This document shows, piece after piece, positions 1 to 12,869 of a DNA stretch of 64,000 bases. The notes below the pieces were generated by a model. It did no database searches and was not told the origin of the DNA. It saw nothing but the letters and a program-made list of their open reading frames with translations. This stretch comes from Mytilus trossulus (lineage: Eukaryota; Mollusca; Bivalvia; Mytilida; Mytilidae), in NCBI RefSeq assembly GCF_036588685.1, contig NC_086382.1, positions 71,831,999-71,895,998 of the forward strand, written 5' to 3'. The position numbers were made by a program, and so were the translations under genes. Position 1 is the stretch's first letter. The number at the start of each line of letters is the position of its first letter.

Positions 1-1200
1 CTATTCTATCCTAATAGTAATATTATGAATATTTTTTTTTTAAATTGACCATTTTTTACCTATTCAACAGGATAAATTTTAGAGAATGATTTAACCTCCA
101 TTTTTCAAAACTAAATTATAATCCTGATACCTTTGATAACTATTTCAATCATATTATAGTTCTGTTGGCAACTTAATAATATACTTGTAATATTTTTACT
201 TACATCTGCTCTTGAAATTAAGTCATCCTTTTCTCTCTTCCTAATCTGTTCTTCAATTTTATCTATGGTATGGATTTATTCTAGCTCTTAAAATTTCATA
301 ATAATTTCCCACTTCAGTGTCACAGTCCTATAAATGCATACATACAAATAATTATAATAGGTTTAAATAAAAAAGAACAACTTGACACTTTATTTTTGAC
401 ATTGGAGTCTCAGTTTCAGTGTTACTTTGTGTAAAGGATGTTGCAGTATAAGCCATTGGGAACTTATTCCTTGCAAAGATAGAATACTTGAAACTATGCT
501 TTTATGACATTGTGTATAGCAGGGAACAGTATATCTAACATATATGTTCCTGTGTACAGTGACAGTTTAGACTATTCAATCTCATTTTAAATTTCCGAAC
601 TAGCTCATTCTTATTTTATGCTTGGTCCTTGCGACTGAGTATGTGTCTATATTATATGATTCATACCACAATAGTGGACTTGAAATAGCATAGGTTAACA
701 GTTTAACGCACATATTCCTTTAATTAGTCTGTTAAATTATGGTTTGTGCCCCTCCCCCTTTTTACGAAATCTGGATATGCTTACCCTCCGCTGCTGCAAT
801 AACTGTTAAGATGGCTTTTGATTCCGTCAATATTCTAATATGAAGTTCTGTATCTGTTGCATCGTCAAAAGATATATATGCTTGATAGATATGATCCATT
901 GTTTTAAATGTTGTTTGTCTTTGGCGAGTCCGAAGGCGTCCGTATCAAATTACAACGATAGATAACTCTGTTCGTTAATTAATATAAGACCACATTCGGA
1001 CAACGACTCCGGAAATTAGAGAAATTCACTCACATACTATAAAAGATTATTTTATATAATATGTCTCTGGTATAAACAGTTAATTGCTTAACTTATAAGA
1101 AAATAATTGAAAGTAATTTTATAATCTTACAACACAAAAAAGGGAAACTCATTTGGGGAAGATGATATGATTTGTTCTCATTAATAAAGAAGCTCCGCAT

Positions 1201-1275
1201 ACGTTCTGAGACTACTATAACACAGAGATTGGTCACTCTCTGCTGAGACTACTGTTATAGTAGTCTCAGATACGT
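1201..1275. repeat. Inverted repeat (hairpin), 21-22-bp arms
   Basis: The left arm 1201-1221 pairs with 1254-1275 with one extra base. A further copy of TGAGACTACT begins at about 1244 and forms a tighter perfect palindrome with AGTAGTCTCA around a 5-base loop, so two alternative hairpins share one arm. The cause is unknown; it may be the tip of a foldback element. Confidence 0.75.
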
Positions 1276-1423
1276 TGGACTGAAGTTTGAAAATAATGTT
1301 AATTTCAAGCAGAGACAGTCTCTGTTTCAAGACATCTAAGATATCATAGTTTCACAGAATATGTTTGAATATGTAGAAACATCGCAACTTGAGGTGAAAC
1401 CAGTACTGAAATATTATAAAGTG

Positions 1424-1640
1424 TTTAGGTGTTTAGGAAAGTGTTTCAGAAGTGTTTAGATGCCATTTAATGTTTAGCTTAATGATAACATTCAGTGATA
1501 ATAACCCTGCAACACGTTTAAATTCTAAACACGTTTAGGGTTTTATGTGTTTAGATAAATATCCGTTTAGATCCTAAACGCTTTCCTAAACACGTTTAGA
1601 CCTAAACATGTTTTAGATCCGTTTAAAATCTAAACGCTGT
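1424..1640. repeat. Cluster of GTTTAGG / CTAAACG motifs in both orientations
   Basis: At least ten copies of GTTTAG or its complement CTAAAC occur. GTGTTTAGGAAAGTGTTT in the left part pairs with AAACGCTTTCCTAAACAC in the right part, so the block can fold back. It looks like a degenerate foldback or subterminal repeat of a transposon; no coding sequence was found in it. Confidence 0.6.
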
Positions 1641-2974
1641 TTTTACAGTGTACACAATAAATTGTTTATGCATTTTTAACGATCTAGTAAACTTTAAAAC
1701 TTGATCTAGTCTATTTAAATATTTAGTAAATAAAATGCATTGAAAGAAAAAGCTTTAACGTGACACTTTTCTAACGGGTCAACCATCTCTTTTTAACTCG
1801 AAATACTTAAAAGATTTAATCAGAGAAATATATTTATATACTGCCTACATATACAAATATGCCTGTTTGTCCAACACAAAGAGAACATCTTTTGTAGTTT
1901 TGTCGTACACTGACTGTAAGGCATTTTTAAAGTAATTTCTATAGAATTCACGAACTCTAATTGTTACCACTGGACGAAGCTAGAGATCTACCTCAGTTAT
2001 TGCTTATATAACTTGTTACGCGTTTTGACTTTTATAATTGTGTCTTCTAGACATTCGAATATATATAAAATGTATTGCTGCACGCAATTTTCTTGATTTG
2101 CTCATTTATTCAATTTTACATATGATATCGTTATGAGGCGATTACTTAGTTGAAGGCATTGTCAATGTTCCTGTCGAAGGTCGGTGGTTTCTCTCCTGGC
2201 ATTCTGATTTCATTCACGACTAAAAACTGGCAGCTATATACCAAGGTCGCTGATGAAAGTTGCGTAATAACACTAACAAATAAACAAATAAAACAAATAC
2301 ATTAACATAGACTTTTTCGATTTTTTTCCTTTATTTTAGAGGAAACTTTCAGGTAGGACAAGATATTCGGTCTGTACTTACCCGGCTCGTGAAATAATAA
2401 TTGAATGGATTCAAATGATAGACAACACATGCATCTTACAAAAAGACCTTTAATAAGGTCATCATGTTCTAGTTTTTTGTAGATTTTTGAACTCTACTAA
2501 ATTTGAAGTACAACGACGTGACAATTGAAATTTTAGATTCAAATTTTTTTTTAGTTAAAATATTCCCATGGAAAATGCAAGATAGGATCTCATACAGGTT
2601 TAGGCATCAGATTAAAACAATAAATTCATGTGTTAGTTTTTTGTGTGTATGATTTGCTGAAACGGCCTAGCTGGAATAATCAGATTATTCCGCATTGATT
2701 CAGAGTGTGTAAAATGAGATAACATTTTAAGCATGGTGCATGTAATGTCCTAATAACGGCGGGACCATGAGGTACATGTAGACTTTTTATAAATTGTCTG
2801 TGATATAAGTAACAACTTTAACACTAGATAGAATTATCTCACTAAGCATATGCGTATAAGCATATAAATGATAAAATACGCCAGTTTAGTTTTCGTCATT
2901 GGTAGACTTTTCTTGAAATTCATTTAACCCAGACGTGCCTGTAACAAAATGTATACGCGTTTATACCGGACTAT

Positions 2975-3090
2975 TTGGTATGGAATTTGCTCATTGTTGA
3001 AGGCATAACGGAGACTAATACCTATTAATGTATGTGTCATTTGGTGTGCAGAGTTGTAACATTGACAATCATGCAACATCTTCTTTTATA
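2975..3090 (-). repeat. Family 1 interspersed repeat (3' part)
   Basis: Reverse-strand copy of the repeat whose end reads GAAGATGTTGCATGATTG. It carries the TTGCTCATTGTTGAAGGC block and the CATCTTCTTTT end. It is diverged from the better copies at 8555-8838, 20036-20350 and 59849-60170. Confidence 0.7.
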
Positions 3091-3443
3091 TATTGAAAAA
3101 CAAATTAGGTTTATCAAGTTCCATTTGAGAGAAACTCCTCAAACACGTTTCGGCGCTATACATGTCACAGTTTTCTCTTGAAATTGTCAGTGGCAGATAC
3201 ATTCAATTTTGTCAATTAAACAGGTGTTTAATATAGAAAATAGCTCTAGATAGGTATGGAATGGATTATGCATTTCACAAAACTGTTTGCTTTTTATTAA
3301 CTCCAAATTTCTTTTTGAAGACCGTCGTTGGTTTCATTTCTATACACTGTTGAATTATTTGTATGGTATCTTTTTAAAATATTTATACCTTTTTTTTTAC
3401 CGAAATCCCATATTTGAATGGAAATCTTTGTTATTTATTCAAA

Positions 3444-3474
3444 ATTAACACCTGTTTAAATTACAGGTGTTAAT
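3444..3474. repeat. Short perfect hairpin
   Basis: ATTAACACCTGT and its exact reverse complement are separated by 7 bases. No adjacent gene or T-tract makes it a clear terminator or RNA gene. Confidence 0.6.
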
Positions 3475-4146
3475 CCAATATTATTAATTGACTAAATGAA
3501 TGTATATTGATTCGGTATAATTATACATCAGATAGATTTGTTATTTACTACAATAAACGGCTTTTGTTTGAGTGTCTATTACATGAAATATTATTTTTAC
3601 AGATTTCAATTACCTTTTAATGGATAAAAGAACCATACAATATAAATGAGTTAAAATAATACTTTTAACCTAAAGAATACGAAATTGCTCTTACATACTT
3701 TTTTGATATTCGGGTAATGTTTACAGTAGAGAAAAGTCTTAACCTACATGTATGTCAGCTGCATTAATTTACTAGTGATTTCCCAATAAAGTGAACTTTA
3801 AATTTCTATGCTTGATCATTTTCTTACATATTCCATTTGTTTTTAAACGTTATCAAAATGCGATATTTTACGAATATTTATCGGAATTAATGAAAGGAGA
3901 TATTTCTGGATCCTGAATAACACGTGAATAGGAAATTAAACCAACTTTACAAGGAGCCAAACAGACATACAGACACAATGTCTATGAAACGTCTCTCCGA
4001 AAGGTAAGTCAGTTTACCATATCCATAGACCTAAGGCAGATGATTGGCTATACCATATGCATAGATTTAAGGCGGGTGAAATTTCAACGAATTATGAGAC
4101 TTCAAATCATATACAATATATATATGGTATGCTTATATATAATAAA

Positions 4147-4300
4147 AGAAGATGTGGTACAATGTATGATTGCCAATGAGACAACTCCACAAGAGACCAA
4201 ATGACACAGAAGTTAACGACTCTAGGTCACCGTATGGCCTTCAACAGTATACAATATCTACATGTATAGACCTAAGGCCGATGAAGTTTCAACAAACGGT
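4147..4300 (+). repeat. Family 1 interspersed repeat copy
   Basis: Begins with GAAGATGTGGTACAATG and contains the blocks GAGACAACTCCACAAGAGACC and GGTCACCGTATGGCCTTCAA typical of the family. It is disrupted by a short internal insertion after the first 13 bases and followed by a locally duplicated 85-bp block. Confidence 0.75.
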
Positions 4301-7300
4301 GAGAATTAAAAAAAACATCATATACAATATAAATGGAATGCTTATGACTGACAGATACACATATGATGAAGGGTTGTGCTGTTCAAGACGATAATTAGTA
4401 TACTTGTACTTGTATCGTTTTTACTCTATTATTTGAAAAGGATTAAAATACCATGGCAGTTTTTCAAACAAAACTGCTTCTTTGATTTTTTATAATGCTT
4501 TTTCTCACACGAAATTGTATGCCACTCCGCCTTTAATCAATAAACGCAAGAAGACTAAAGCCTAAACCGTATTTTTGGTAGATACATAAGAAGGACATCG
4601 TTAAACAACAACCCCAAATATATATAAAGAAAAGCTAGGTATTGTCATTCGGGTATGGTAATTCATTTTGGTTAGCAATGTTCATAGGGAATTGATCGTT
4701 CCCTTTTATGTATTCGGAATTCTTTTTCTTACTAAATTGTACATCATACATTACAAAAGCAAAGCAATTTGTTCCTATTTATCATATTTATGTGTCTGTA
4801 ATTTTTATTAAAAGTATCCCGGTCTGGTTAATTTGAAATATGCACAATTGATATTGTAAATTGTTACCAGTTATAATAAATCAATTCTTCATTGCACAAA
4901 ACTCCGGTACAGATAGAACTTAATTCAAAGATAAAATCCAAAACTTCGTTATTGAAAAAACTGCGCATTGTAAATTTTCAGTAACCGGACGTCCGGGTAA
5001 TAAGTTTCTCTTTACTGCTTATTCTACGCACAAACACAATTAGAATGAATTACATGTCTAGAACGGAAAAGATATGGTGTATTAAGTGATGGCAGTAAAT
5101 ACGTTAATTGAATTTGAAAAAAAAACTTGGCAAAAGCGCTTTATTTATTTAGCAAATCACCAAAAAAAATATTTGTGCAAAGTGATGGTCTAAGTAGAGT
5201 GGACACCTATGGGTGGTGGCTGTTTTCAACAAATTCTAAGTACAGTTACAATGTAAATCAATATTCACTGAGCAAAACAAGAATTAATCTTACAAATTCG
5301 CACCCACTTCTAACCCGAATAATGCTGTTATTACTCCTTGCTATTCGATGCGTGGCTCAGTTACCTGAAGCGACTGGAATAATCGGGATAGCTGCTTCCT
5401 GCAGGTATTCTGAAAAACCCTCGAAACATAATTAGTAGAAACACAGACAACAAGGCCAAATAAAGAAAAAAAACAACAAAACATGACAAAGGCAAGACCA
5501 TACTGATATGAAGAAACAATGCAGTAAATGTACATAACATAGCATTAATTGGACTTCAACTTCATCATAAACAACTTTGACTAAAAACTTTAACCTGAAG
5601 CTGGACAGACAGACTTACGGACGAACATACCCACAGGCCAGAAATCATATTTGCCCCTCTAATATTGTAACTGGGACATACAAACATAGCAAAACCTTTA
5701 TAAAAAAGCTGATTGGTTCTACTGCTCTACATAATCAAACGTAGAACACGTACAATGTAGGTAGTGATAGTGCCAAAACGAGTAAAGGATGATCTCGTAT
5801 TCTTCTTTGGCTGAAATAAAAAACCCATGATATACTCCACTTATCTTTCGATGTTTTTCTACAGTAAATGATATAAACTATAAGACTTTTAGAGGAACAG
5901 AAAGGGCTTAATACAACATAAATATTTGTTCCACCATTTTGCCAACTGCATCGCTCTGTATGCATAGAAGTTTTAAATGATTAAAACCCTTTTACATCTG
6001 TTATATAAGCAAGCGAGCATAAATATACTAAATTATTATTCATGAAAATACGTTAACAACAATATAAAAGGGCGGTTTGTGGTTTTACTAAAACGATAGC
6101 TTACATTACCCTTTCTATAAATGTTATTTTGATCAGGTAGAGTATTTGTAAATTGGGCATACACTAATGCATTGTAGAATTAGATTTAATCTATTGAATT
6201 TCAATTTAAAAGTAATGTTAAATCTTTCAGACTTTTTATGAGTATTTGAATTTGAAATTGATGTTTATATTAAAGTTCAATTAACACCTCCCTCTTGAAT
6301 GTACCTGTCAATAGGAAAGAAAATACGCAGTCAGAGTTTTAATATAAATTCGTACAAAGGTTCAGATGTCTATTCTTAGTATTTACAATAAATATGCGTT
6401 TTAAATTCATATCAAAATCAGCAAAAACATAATGCTTCGAAAGGGTAGCCTGGATTGTCTGAAATCTAGAATTTAGTAAAACTAATCGGTCATAAGAATG
6501 ATAATTTGATATCGGAAGTAATAAACGCGTCTTCGATTTCGCAAGATTAACTTCAACTATGAGTCCGTTTACGGTATTCGGTTTTTAAATGATTGATTAT
6601 TGGTTTCTTAACGTCCAGTGGCAGATATTTAATGCATTTTCAGGACGATTCAGTAGTGTGTGTATTGATGCCAGGCGTTGTGGTCATAACACTTTCTAGT
6701 ACGATTATCGTACTCAGGCTCAGAAATAAATCAATCGAATTATTGGATTTGGTGTTTCAAGCACTTTGTATTCCGAGTAATTAGTTTTTTTTGTTAGAAT
6801 ACCTTTTCGAGCAAAGCACTCCTTTTCCTTAGTTTTTTTGACTACACATACCCGTTGTCCCTTTGTTTTGATCATTATATTGCTAACATGTTCTAATCAT
6901 GAGCAGGTTTGAACTGCTCTTCCAGAGCACCTAATATTTCACTAAGTAGACAGCGGAATTATAGTTTTTTTTTCCTGTTTACTATGCTGTGTTTGTCTAA
7001 AGGTAAAGTCAAATATATAAAGTAAGGTCACAAATGAATTAGGTATTAGTACACCCAGGCTTTAATTAGAATATTTAATTCAATAATTGTATAAAATTCC
7101 AATGTCTTTTTATATTCAAGCACGAAAAGTCGCTGTTAATTGACAATTAATAAACATGACAAATTTTCTCGGTATTATGGTCTACTTATTTTTACATTTT
7201 CAAACACAAATTCTAAAGGCGTCTAAGATTTTTTATTTAATATTGAACCAATTAATCTAATTAGTGTAATTATTTCAGTCGTATTTTATTGACCATGTTT

Positions 7301-8112
7301 GACGTCTAGATAACATATAACGGTAAATGCTTCGGTGGAGTTGAAATTTAAAAAGAAGTTTAAATCTCTATCTACAATTTAAAAGCCTTTCCGTCAGTTT
7401 TTGTTCAGATAGAAAGTAATACTTTAAATCACATTTGTTGACAAAACTTTAGGGCGATTGATTAGTGATTTTTCGCGCTCATTGATCAATCATTACAAAA
7501 TCGATAATACAACGACAAGAACGACTTCTGTTGTGAAATCGGATATATTTAAGATTCGATTATTTCTGATGTTAATATTTTAGTAGTTCACAGTTATACA
7601 TATGCAGGATTAAACGTTCGTTTTAAGACATTTAAATCGAGAGGTATGTACATGTAAGTTATGGTATATTTTTTTCAATAAATGCGATTTAAGAATGATT
7701 TTATAAAGTATCCTAAGATTAAGTCTAGCCTGGAACAAATCGTTTATCCAGAACACGTGGCTTTGTAAGTAATTGTGGTTCGGCATGTTGTTAGGTATGT
7801 CTTTAATCCGTTCATTCCTTTTGACTTATCAATCTTTCACGCAGATATCTATTATAGATCATTATACCATTTAGTATTTTGCCACTTCACTTATTTACTT
7901 CAATTGTAATAGGAAAATTGGAAGTTCAAAAATTAATTGGTTCAATTGCGTTGAAAAATATTGTTGTCTTTAAACTGTTAAAATCACGGAATAAATATTT
8001 TCCCAGTTTTTAAAATATTTTTTTTTACTACAAACTGGATGTTAATATCTAGTGATTTGAAGCACACACATTGTCGTTAAACTTGTCACGGTTGTTGTTG
8101 GTGAACTTCGGT

Positions 8113-8139
8113 GGGGGGGGGGGGGGGGGGGGGGGGGGG
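8113..8139. repeat. Poly-G tract, 27 bases
   Basis: 27 uninterrupted G residues in a very AT-rich setting. Such a run can form G-quadruplexes and its length is error-prone in sequencing, so the true length may differ. Confidence 0.9.
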
Positions 8140-8554
8140 CTGTCTCCTTTAATTCACCAAGAAGAATGGAGCTGTTAAAGTGAGCAAATGATCCTAGTAG
8201 CATCTATCATTGCAGACAATATGTCGACCTCTAGATGTCTGTTCTGGTTGTGTACTCAGTTTGCTGTTTCGTTGAAGTACAATCCACATCGAATTGTATT
8301 AAAACAATATTTTAAATTTTCTTCTTTTTACATTAGATTTTTGCCCATAATTACCAATATTTATACTTTCGACTATGATCAGGTATTATTTTTATAACAA
8401 GGAACAAAATGCCATAAAAAATATGAATATATTTATTTTTAGATAATTCAAAATTAAAACTTTTGTATAATATTTAAGGCATTATTCACTTGAAGGTCAT
8501 TGCATTCAAAGTGAATACACAAGTTTGCACTGCAACTTTTTTTTTACTAGTTAT

Positions 8555-8838
8555 CTCAAGTCATTTTATTCAGGAGCCTGTAATTCAGTGGTTGTCGTTT
8601 GTTTATGTGTTACATATTTGTTTTTCGTTCATTTTTGTACCTAAATAAGGCCGTTAGTTTTCTCGTTAGAATTGTTTTCATTGTCTCTTATCGGGGCCTT
8701 TTATAGCTTACTATATGCGATATGGGCTTTGCTCATTGTTGAAGGCCGTACGGTGACCTATAATTGTTAATGTTTGTGTCATTTTGGTCTTTTGTGGATA
8801 GTTGTCTCAGTGGCAATCATACCACATCTTCTTTTTTT
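8555..8838 (-). repeat. Family 1 interspersed repeat, long copy
   Basis: Reverse-strand copy running from the CAGGAGCCTGTAATTCAGTGG module to the terminal CACATCTTCTTTTTTT. It includes AAGGCCGTTAGTTTTCTCG, GGGGCCTTTTATAGC and GAAGGCCGTACGGTGACC blocks also seen at 20036-20350 and 59849-60170. The family is probably SINE-like, as shown by the 15-bp target duplication at 11874-11952. Confidence 0.85.
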
Positions 8839-11514
8839 TCTTTTTTTTTTTATATTTTATGACTTTTTATGTTGTATTTCTTTTTCTTTGATTATTCTAT
8901 GTTGTGTGTCCAACTTATTAATTCGGTGATAGAGAGAGTGTACACCATGTTTGTTGATCATTGCCAGTAGAGAGAGTGTTCCCCATGTTTGATCATTGCC
9001 ATATTTCTCCATTCCTGTTTTGACTTTATTCCAACCTGGGATTATACAAGCATTTATCTACCAATATAATATTGAAATACTTGTCATTTATCGGCAAATT
9101 ATTTTGGAAATGTCAATAAATTTGCCTTGAGTGATAAAGAACTTACATTTATTTCTTTTTACTTTTAGGGGTTTACTTATCTTCAATCAGACGTGTATAA
9201 CGAATGTCTTTGTACTGTTTGAATTCAAGTTTGAACAGTTTGAATTTCTATCAATATTATCGCTATCCCATTAATCATTCGACTTTTTAACTGATCCAAT
9301 ACTAGAAATACGAGTTGAATACAAATTTCAAAACATCTTTTCAGTCAACGATACATAATTTTACAGTATTTAAAACAAAATAATTGAACTCTGTGAAAAG
9401 ATCTGTCAGCTTATTACGCTTTACATTAAATATGTGCTGGCTTTTATATCAGATTTTACATGAATTGAACAGTGGGTATAGTCATATTTTACTGATCTTT
9501 ACTGTATGTACAACTGATTAACATAAAGAATATTCGATTGAATACCCTTTTATGTGTTTAACCTTGCTTAGACATCACTTGATAGTCGTTTTCTAGTTTA
9601 CCGAGACAGCCTAGTTGATCTACGGGTGACCCTTTCCATGTAAGGTTACATCGTATATGATACGGTGGCTAACATTACTTTTGTACCAGGAAAAGTGGCT
9701 AACATTACTTTTGTACCAGGAAAAGTGAAACATTGCTTTTTAATAAAAAATAATTGCAACTGCTTTATGTATATTACATAGAGGATTGCCATGCCTACCA
9801 TATGCAAGTGGTCATTATTTGTGTTTCGGTCTGTCTGTCCGTCCGTCCGTTTCAATTTTCATGATACTATTTTTGGTTTTAATGTAGCTTAACATCAAGA
9901 TGACGTGGAAGACATAAACAAAACTTTAAAAAACATTTTTTTTTTATGTTTTAAAATATATGCAAAAACTTACGGTTCTGACACAGATAAAACGACTTAC
10001 GATTATAAATGTAATAGTTGTATCAGGGCAAAATGTCCGATAGACCTATGATCTTGTTCATTTTAAATTTTCATTAGCGTTGTATATCATATAATTTTTT
10101 GCATTGTCACTTTTCAAGACACTTTTTTAATAAATATTGTTTGAATGGTTGTATACAGTTACATATGAGCTAATGAATACTAATAAATGTAATATAAAGC
10201 TAGTCTAAGAATATTTTAGAAATTTCTATTTTAAAAAATTCAATTGCCTGGTTTGGTTCCTCAATAATAGTGTGTAATTATAAAACATTTAAGCTATTGA
10301 CATTTATTTAATATTTTCTTCAAAGGCCAAATTTTAATTTACTCCAAAAGGTGTAAAAAGAATGAATTAAAATTAATTGGATTTCATTTTTACATTCTTT
10401 TATACAACCCTGAGAAACTTTTATGATAAAGGATGAGAAATTTAATAAATTCTTTTCAATTCAGCAATTTAAAAAAATATTTAAAGAACTATAGTTAAGG
10501 GCATACATATTAGACGCATTTCAACGAAGATTTATGCTGTGCAATAAAATGCCAATTCAGATAATAAATAAAACACAGCATAAACATTTGTGAATTATAA
10601 ATGTCAACGGATTATATATATGAAGTTTAGTATACAGCTAAGACACACTTCAAAACAAGTACCTATGAAGTATGCTTCAGTTCAAATAAATACATTTGAA
10701 TAGTCTGTATTTTATATTGTTAAATTATACAACAGTGCTAATGACCTTGTCATTCAATTGGTGCACTTCTATATTGTTAGCGACATGTGTGCTTGCTAAA
10801 AAGTTCTCCAATTTAGTATCATGATTTACAGTTTTGTTTAAATATCAAATCGAGAAGATATTGGAAAGGTTCACATAACTCTTAATGCTTGAAAAGCATA
10901 GTAAAATAAAGAAAAATGAGCCCTCAGTATGGTGAATGTGAAGTGCACGATGTCTTTGAAGTAATGCATGCGAATAATAAAACCCCGACAAAATAACAAT
11001 TCCGCGTCCAATGTGAAATTGTGAATGTATTATTGTTGTGTAAATGTAATGTTTTGCATGTCTTATAGAGAGAAAAAAACATGAACGGTTCATCAAATAA
11101 ATAAGAATAATGTCCAGAAGAGCACAGTTAATTTTGAGTTTATGCGGCATTGCATTGACAATGTAAGCAAGGCTTCAACTAGTATGATCTAGTATCAATT
11201 GCATTAAAAACAAATGAGTTTGCAGCTCCTGTTTATTTTTAATTAAACTCAGGTTTTGCTATATCCTTCCGCAAATGATTTGCACACAACAGTTCACATT
11301 TATAACATGATCTCCTCATAACCGGCCGAATCATAATTTGATAATACTAGTTCACGTTCAGGGTGTGATGTAAACACATTTATATTTATTTGTTTACAGA
11401 AGTAAGCTGCAAACCTTTTTTCAAATTTGCATCGTAAAGATAGTAAGTCGCTTTTGTGGTTGCAAGATTAATCGACAATTCATGTTTCTAATATCAGAAG
11501 ATTTATTTTTAAAT
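8839..11514. other. Gene-free stretch
   Basis: No gene is supported. Two small tandem duplications occur: about 33-38 bp twice at 8930-9001 (AGAGAGAGTGT...GATCATTGCC) and an exact 30-bp unit twice at 9665-9724. The rest is AT-rich and unrecognised. Confidence 0.55.
9665..9724. repeat. 30-bp exact tandem duplication
   Basis: Two identical adjacent units beginning GTGGCTAACATTACTTTTGT. Confidence 0.9.
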
Positions 11515-12165
11515 TCACTGCATTTGATGTTTTCAGTCTAAGTTTGTCTTCCTTTGCTTTTGTCATAACTTCTTTATTTAGCTCCGAGAATTCTTTTTTG
11601 TAGTTTTGTACCTGCAACCTTTCTGAGTTTGTCTGATTGCACTTACTTTCGGTTAATCTCCTTTTTTTTTTATAACATTCCAGATTTATATCTGAAATCC
11701 ACTTTTTCCTTGTCCTGTTTCATATTCCAAGTACATTAGCAGCCGTATCACTAAAAATAGTTTTTACTTTGTTCCAATGTTGATTTAGATCAGGACCAAT
11801 TTTGTCGTTGCTTTCACTGATATTTTGTAATGTTTAGTATTGGTTTCTCTTGCTGATGTTAATTTGTTTGTCCTATCTGGTTGTCTTTGTTTGTCTTAGA
11901 TATAGGAAGATGTGGTGTGAGTGCCAATGAGACAACTTATCTGGTTGTCTTTAAGGCGATGGGTGTTATATGCTTTTCTGTAACGTTGTATTCTGACATC
12001 CTTTCTCCGTTAAATATGTGTATCTTTCCACGTAGACAAGGTGATGGTCACTTCCACAATCTATGCACTTTTATTGATCTACAATCTCTGACTGTAAATA
12101 TCGACTTTACACTAAATCCATTGGAAGTTGAATGTGTACGATTGATAGTTAAGTTTTAGATGCAT
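11515..12165 (-). pseudogene. LINE fragment: end of endonuclease domain plus linker before RT
   Basis: On the reverse strand a broken reading frame contains IDCGSDHHLVYVERY, which matches the conserved SDHHL end of the apurinic-like endonuclease domain of non-LTR retrotransposons. Downstream, the stretch with LNQHWNKVKTIFSDTAANVL and then RKKWIS resembles the linker that joins endonuclease and reverse transcriptase in such ORF2 proteins. Several stops and frame changes, and loss of the flanking endonuclease and RT domains, show it is dead. It is interrupted at 11889-11937 by a SINE-like insertion. Clade (RTE, CR1 or Jockey-like) cannot be decided by eye. Confidence 0.65.
11889..11937 (+). mobile_element. 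Truncated SINE-like insertion (family 1) with 15-bp target duplication
   Basis: A 49-bp piece carrying the family 1 end GGAAGATGTGGTGTGAGTGC is flanked by perfect 15-bp direct repeats TATCTGGTTGTCTTT at 11874-11888 and 11938-11952. A target duplication of this length and a truncated insert are what target-primed reverse transcription produces. The insertion lies inside the LINE fragment. Confidence 0.7.
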
Positions 12166-12465
12166 TGTTTTTTGTTGTTATTGGATATACAATAGCTGTG
12201 AGTAACTGCGAGCACTCTCAGATCTGTACTTAGTGGGTTTTTTTTGTTATTGGGATGTACAAGTACTCGGCCACGTCGACTCTGTTTTTGTGTGGGTTTT
12301 TTTTATAATATGTATTTCTATTTGTATCCCTTTGATGAGTGAAGATTATTTCAACTGAGTTTTATAGATCGTCTTATGTTGTACTGTCACACCACTGTCC
12401 CAGGTAAGAGTTAAGTGCTTTTGTGAAGAGTTATCTCATTGGCAATCATATCACATCTTCTTTTT
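12166..12465 (-). repeat. Family 1 repeat, internally deleted long copy
   Basis: Contains the upstream modules GATGTACAAGTACTCGGCCA and CACCACTGTCCCAGGT, then jumps directly to the terminal TTGGCAATCATATCACATCT end. The middle of the family (the CTGACTTGGGACAGG and GGGGCCTT blocks) is missing. Confidence 0.65.
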
Positions 12466-12668
12466 ACATATACAAATACCAGACAACAATACAACACATA
12501 ATACATTTGCCATCATTTACACAACAGAACATGCGGCCCCCGAGCCATTTATGTTTGTTTAAAGTACAATTATTCACTGAGGTCTGTTTTAAAAATGAAA
12601 AATTAAATTATTCTGTAAGTATCATCTATTAAATTGACCAAAACAAACATAGTAATACCGTGTAATTA

Positions 12669-12773
12669 CACGGCCGACACTCGGCTAACCGAGAGATAGG
12701 TCTGTTAATCTATATTGAGTATGCGGCTATATCGGCGGTGGGTCTGTTAATCAGGTTGGCTAAAGTCTGTTAA
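12669..12773 (+). repeat. Left terminal inverted repeat of the 4.85-kb element
   Basis: 105 bp, matching the reverse complement of 17412-17516. GTCTGTTAAT occurs at 12700, 12742 and 12765. Confidence 0.9.
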
Positions 12774-12869
12774 TCAGGTGTTATCGTGAAAACCAGTGCA
12801 AGGTCATTATGTTTCATTGTATAACTTTTTAATTATATTTATATCATATATATATCTTTATTCTCACAA

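Larger units (their letters stand above)
1..2974. other. Gene-free AT-rich stretch
   Basis: No ORF or splice-bounded exon could be supported. A remnant of the 'cgcgt' repeat family (family 5) appears near 105-150. The stretch also holds the hairpin at 1201-1275 and the CGTTTAG/CTAAACG cluster at about 1424-1640, listed separately. Nothing else was recognised. Confidence 0.6.
3475..8554. other. Gene-free stretch with scattered repeats
   Basis: Apart from the family 1 copy near 4147-4300, no gene is supported. An 85-bp block at about 4050-4140 is repeated in diverged form at about 4260-4345. A short reading frame at 5322-5404 looks like a signal peptide followed by a weak splice donor (see findings) but has no partner exon. 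A near-palindrome sits at about 7450-7495. A poly-G tract lies at 8113-8139. Confidence 0.5.
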
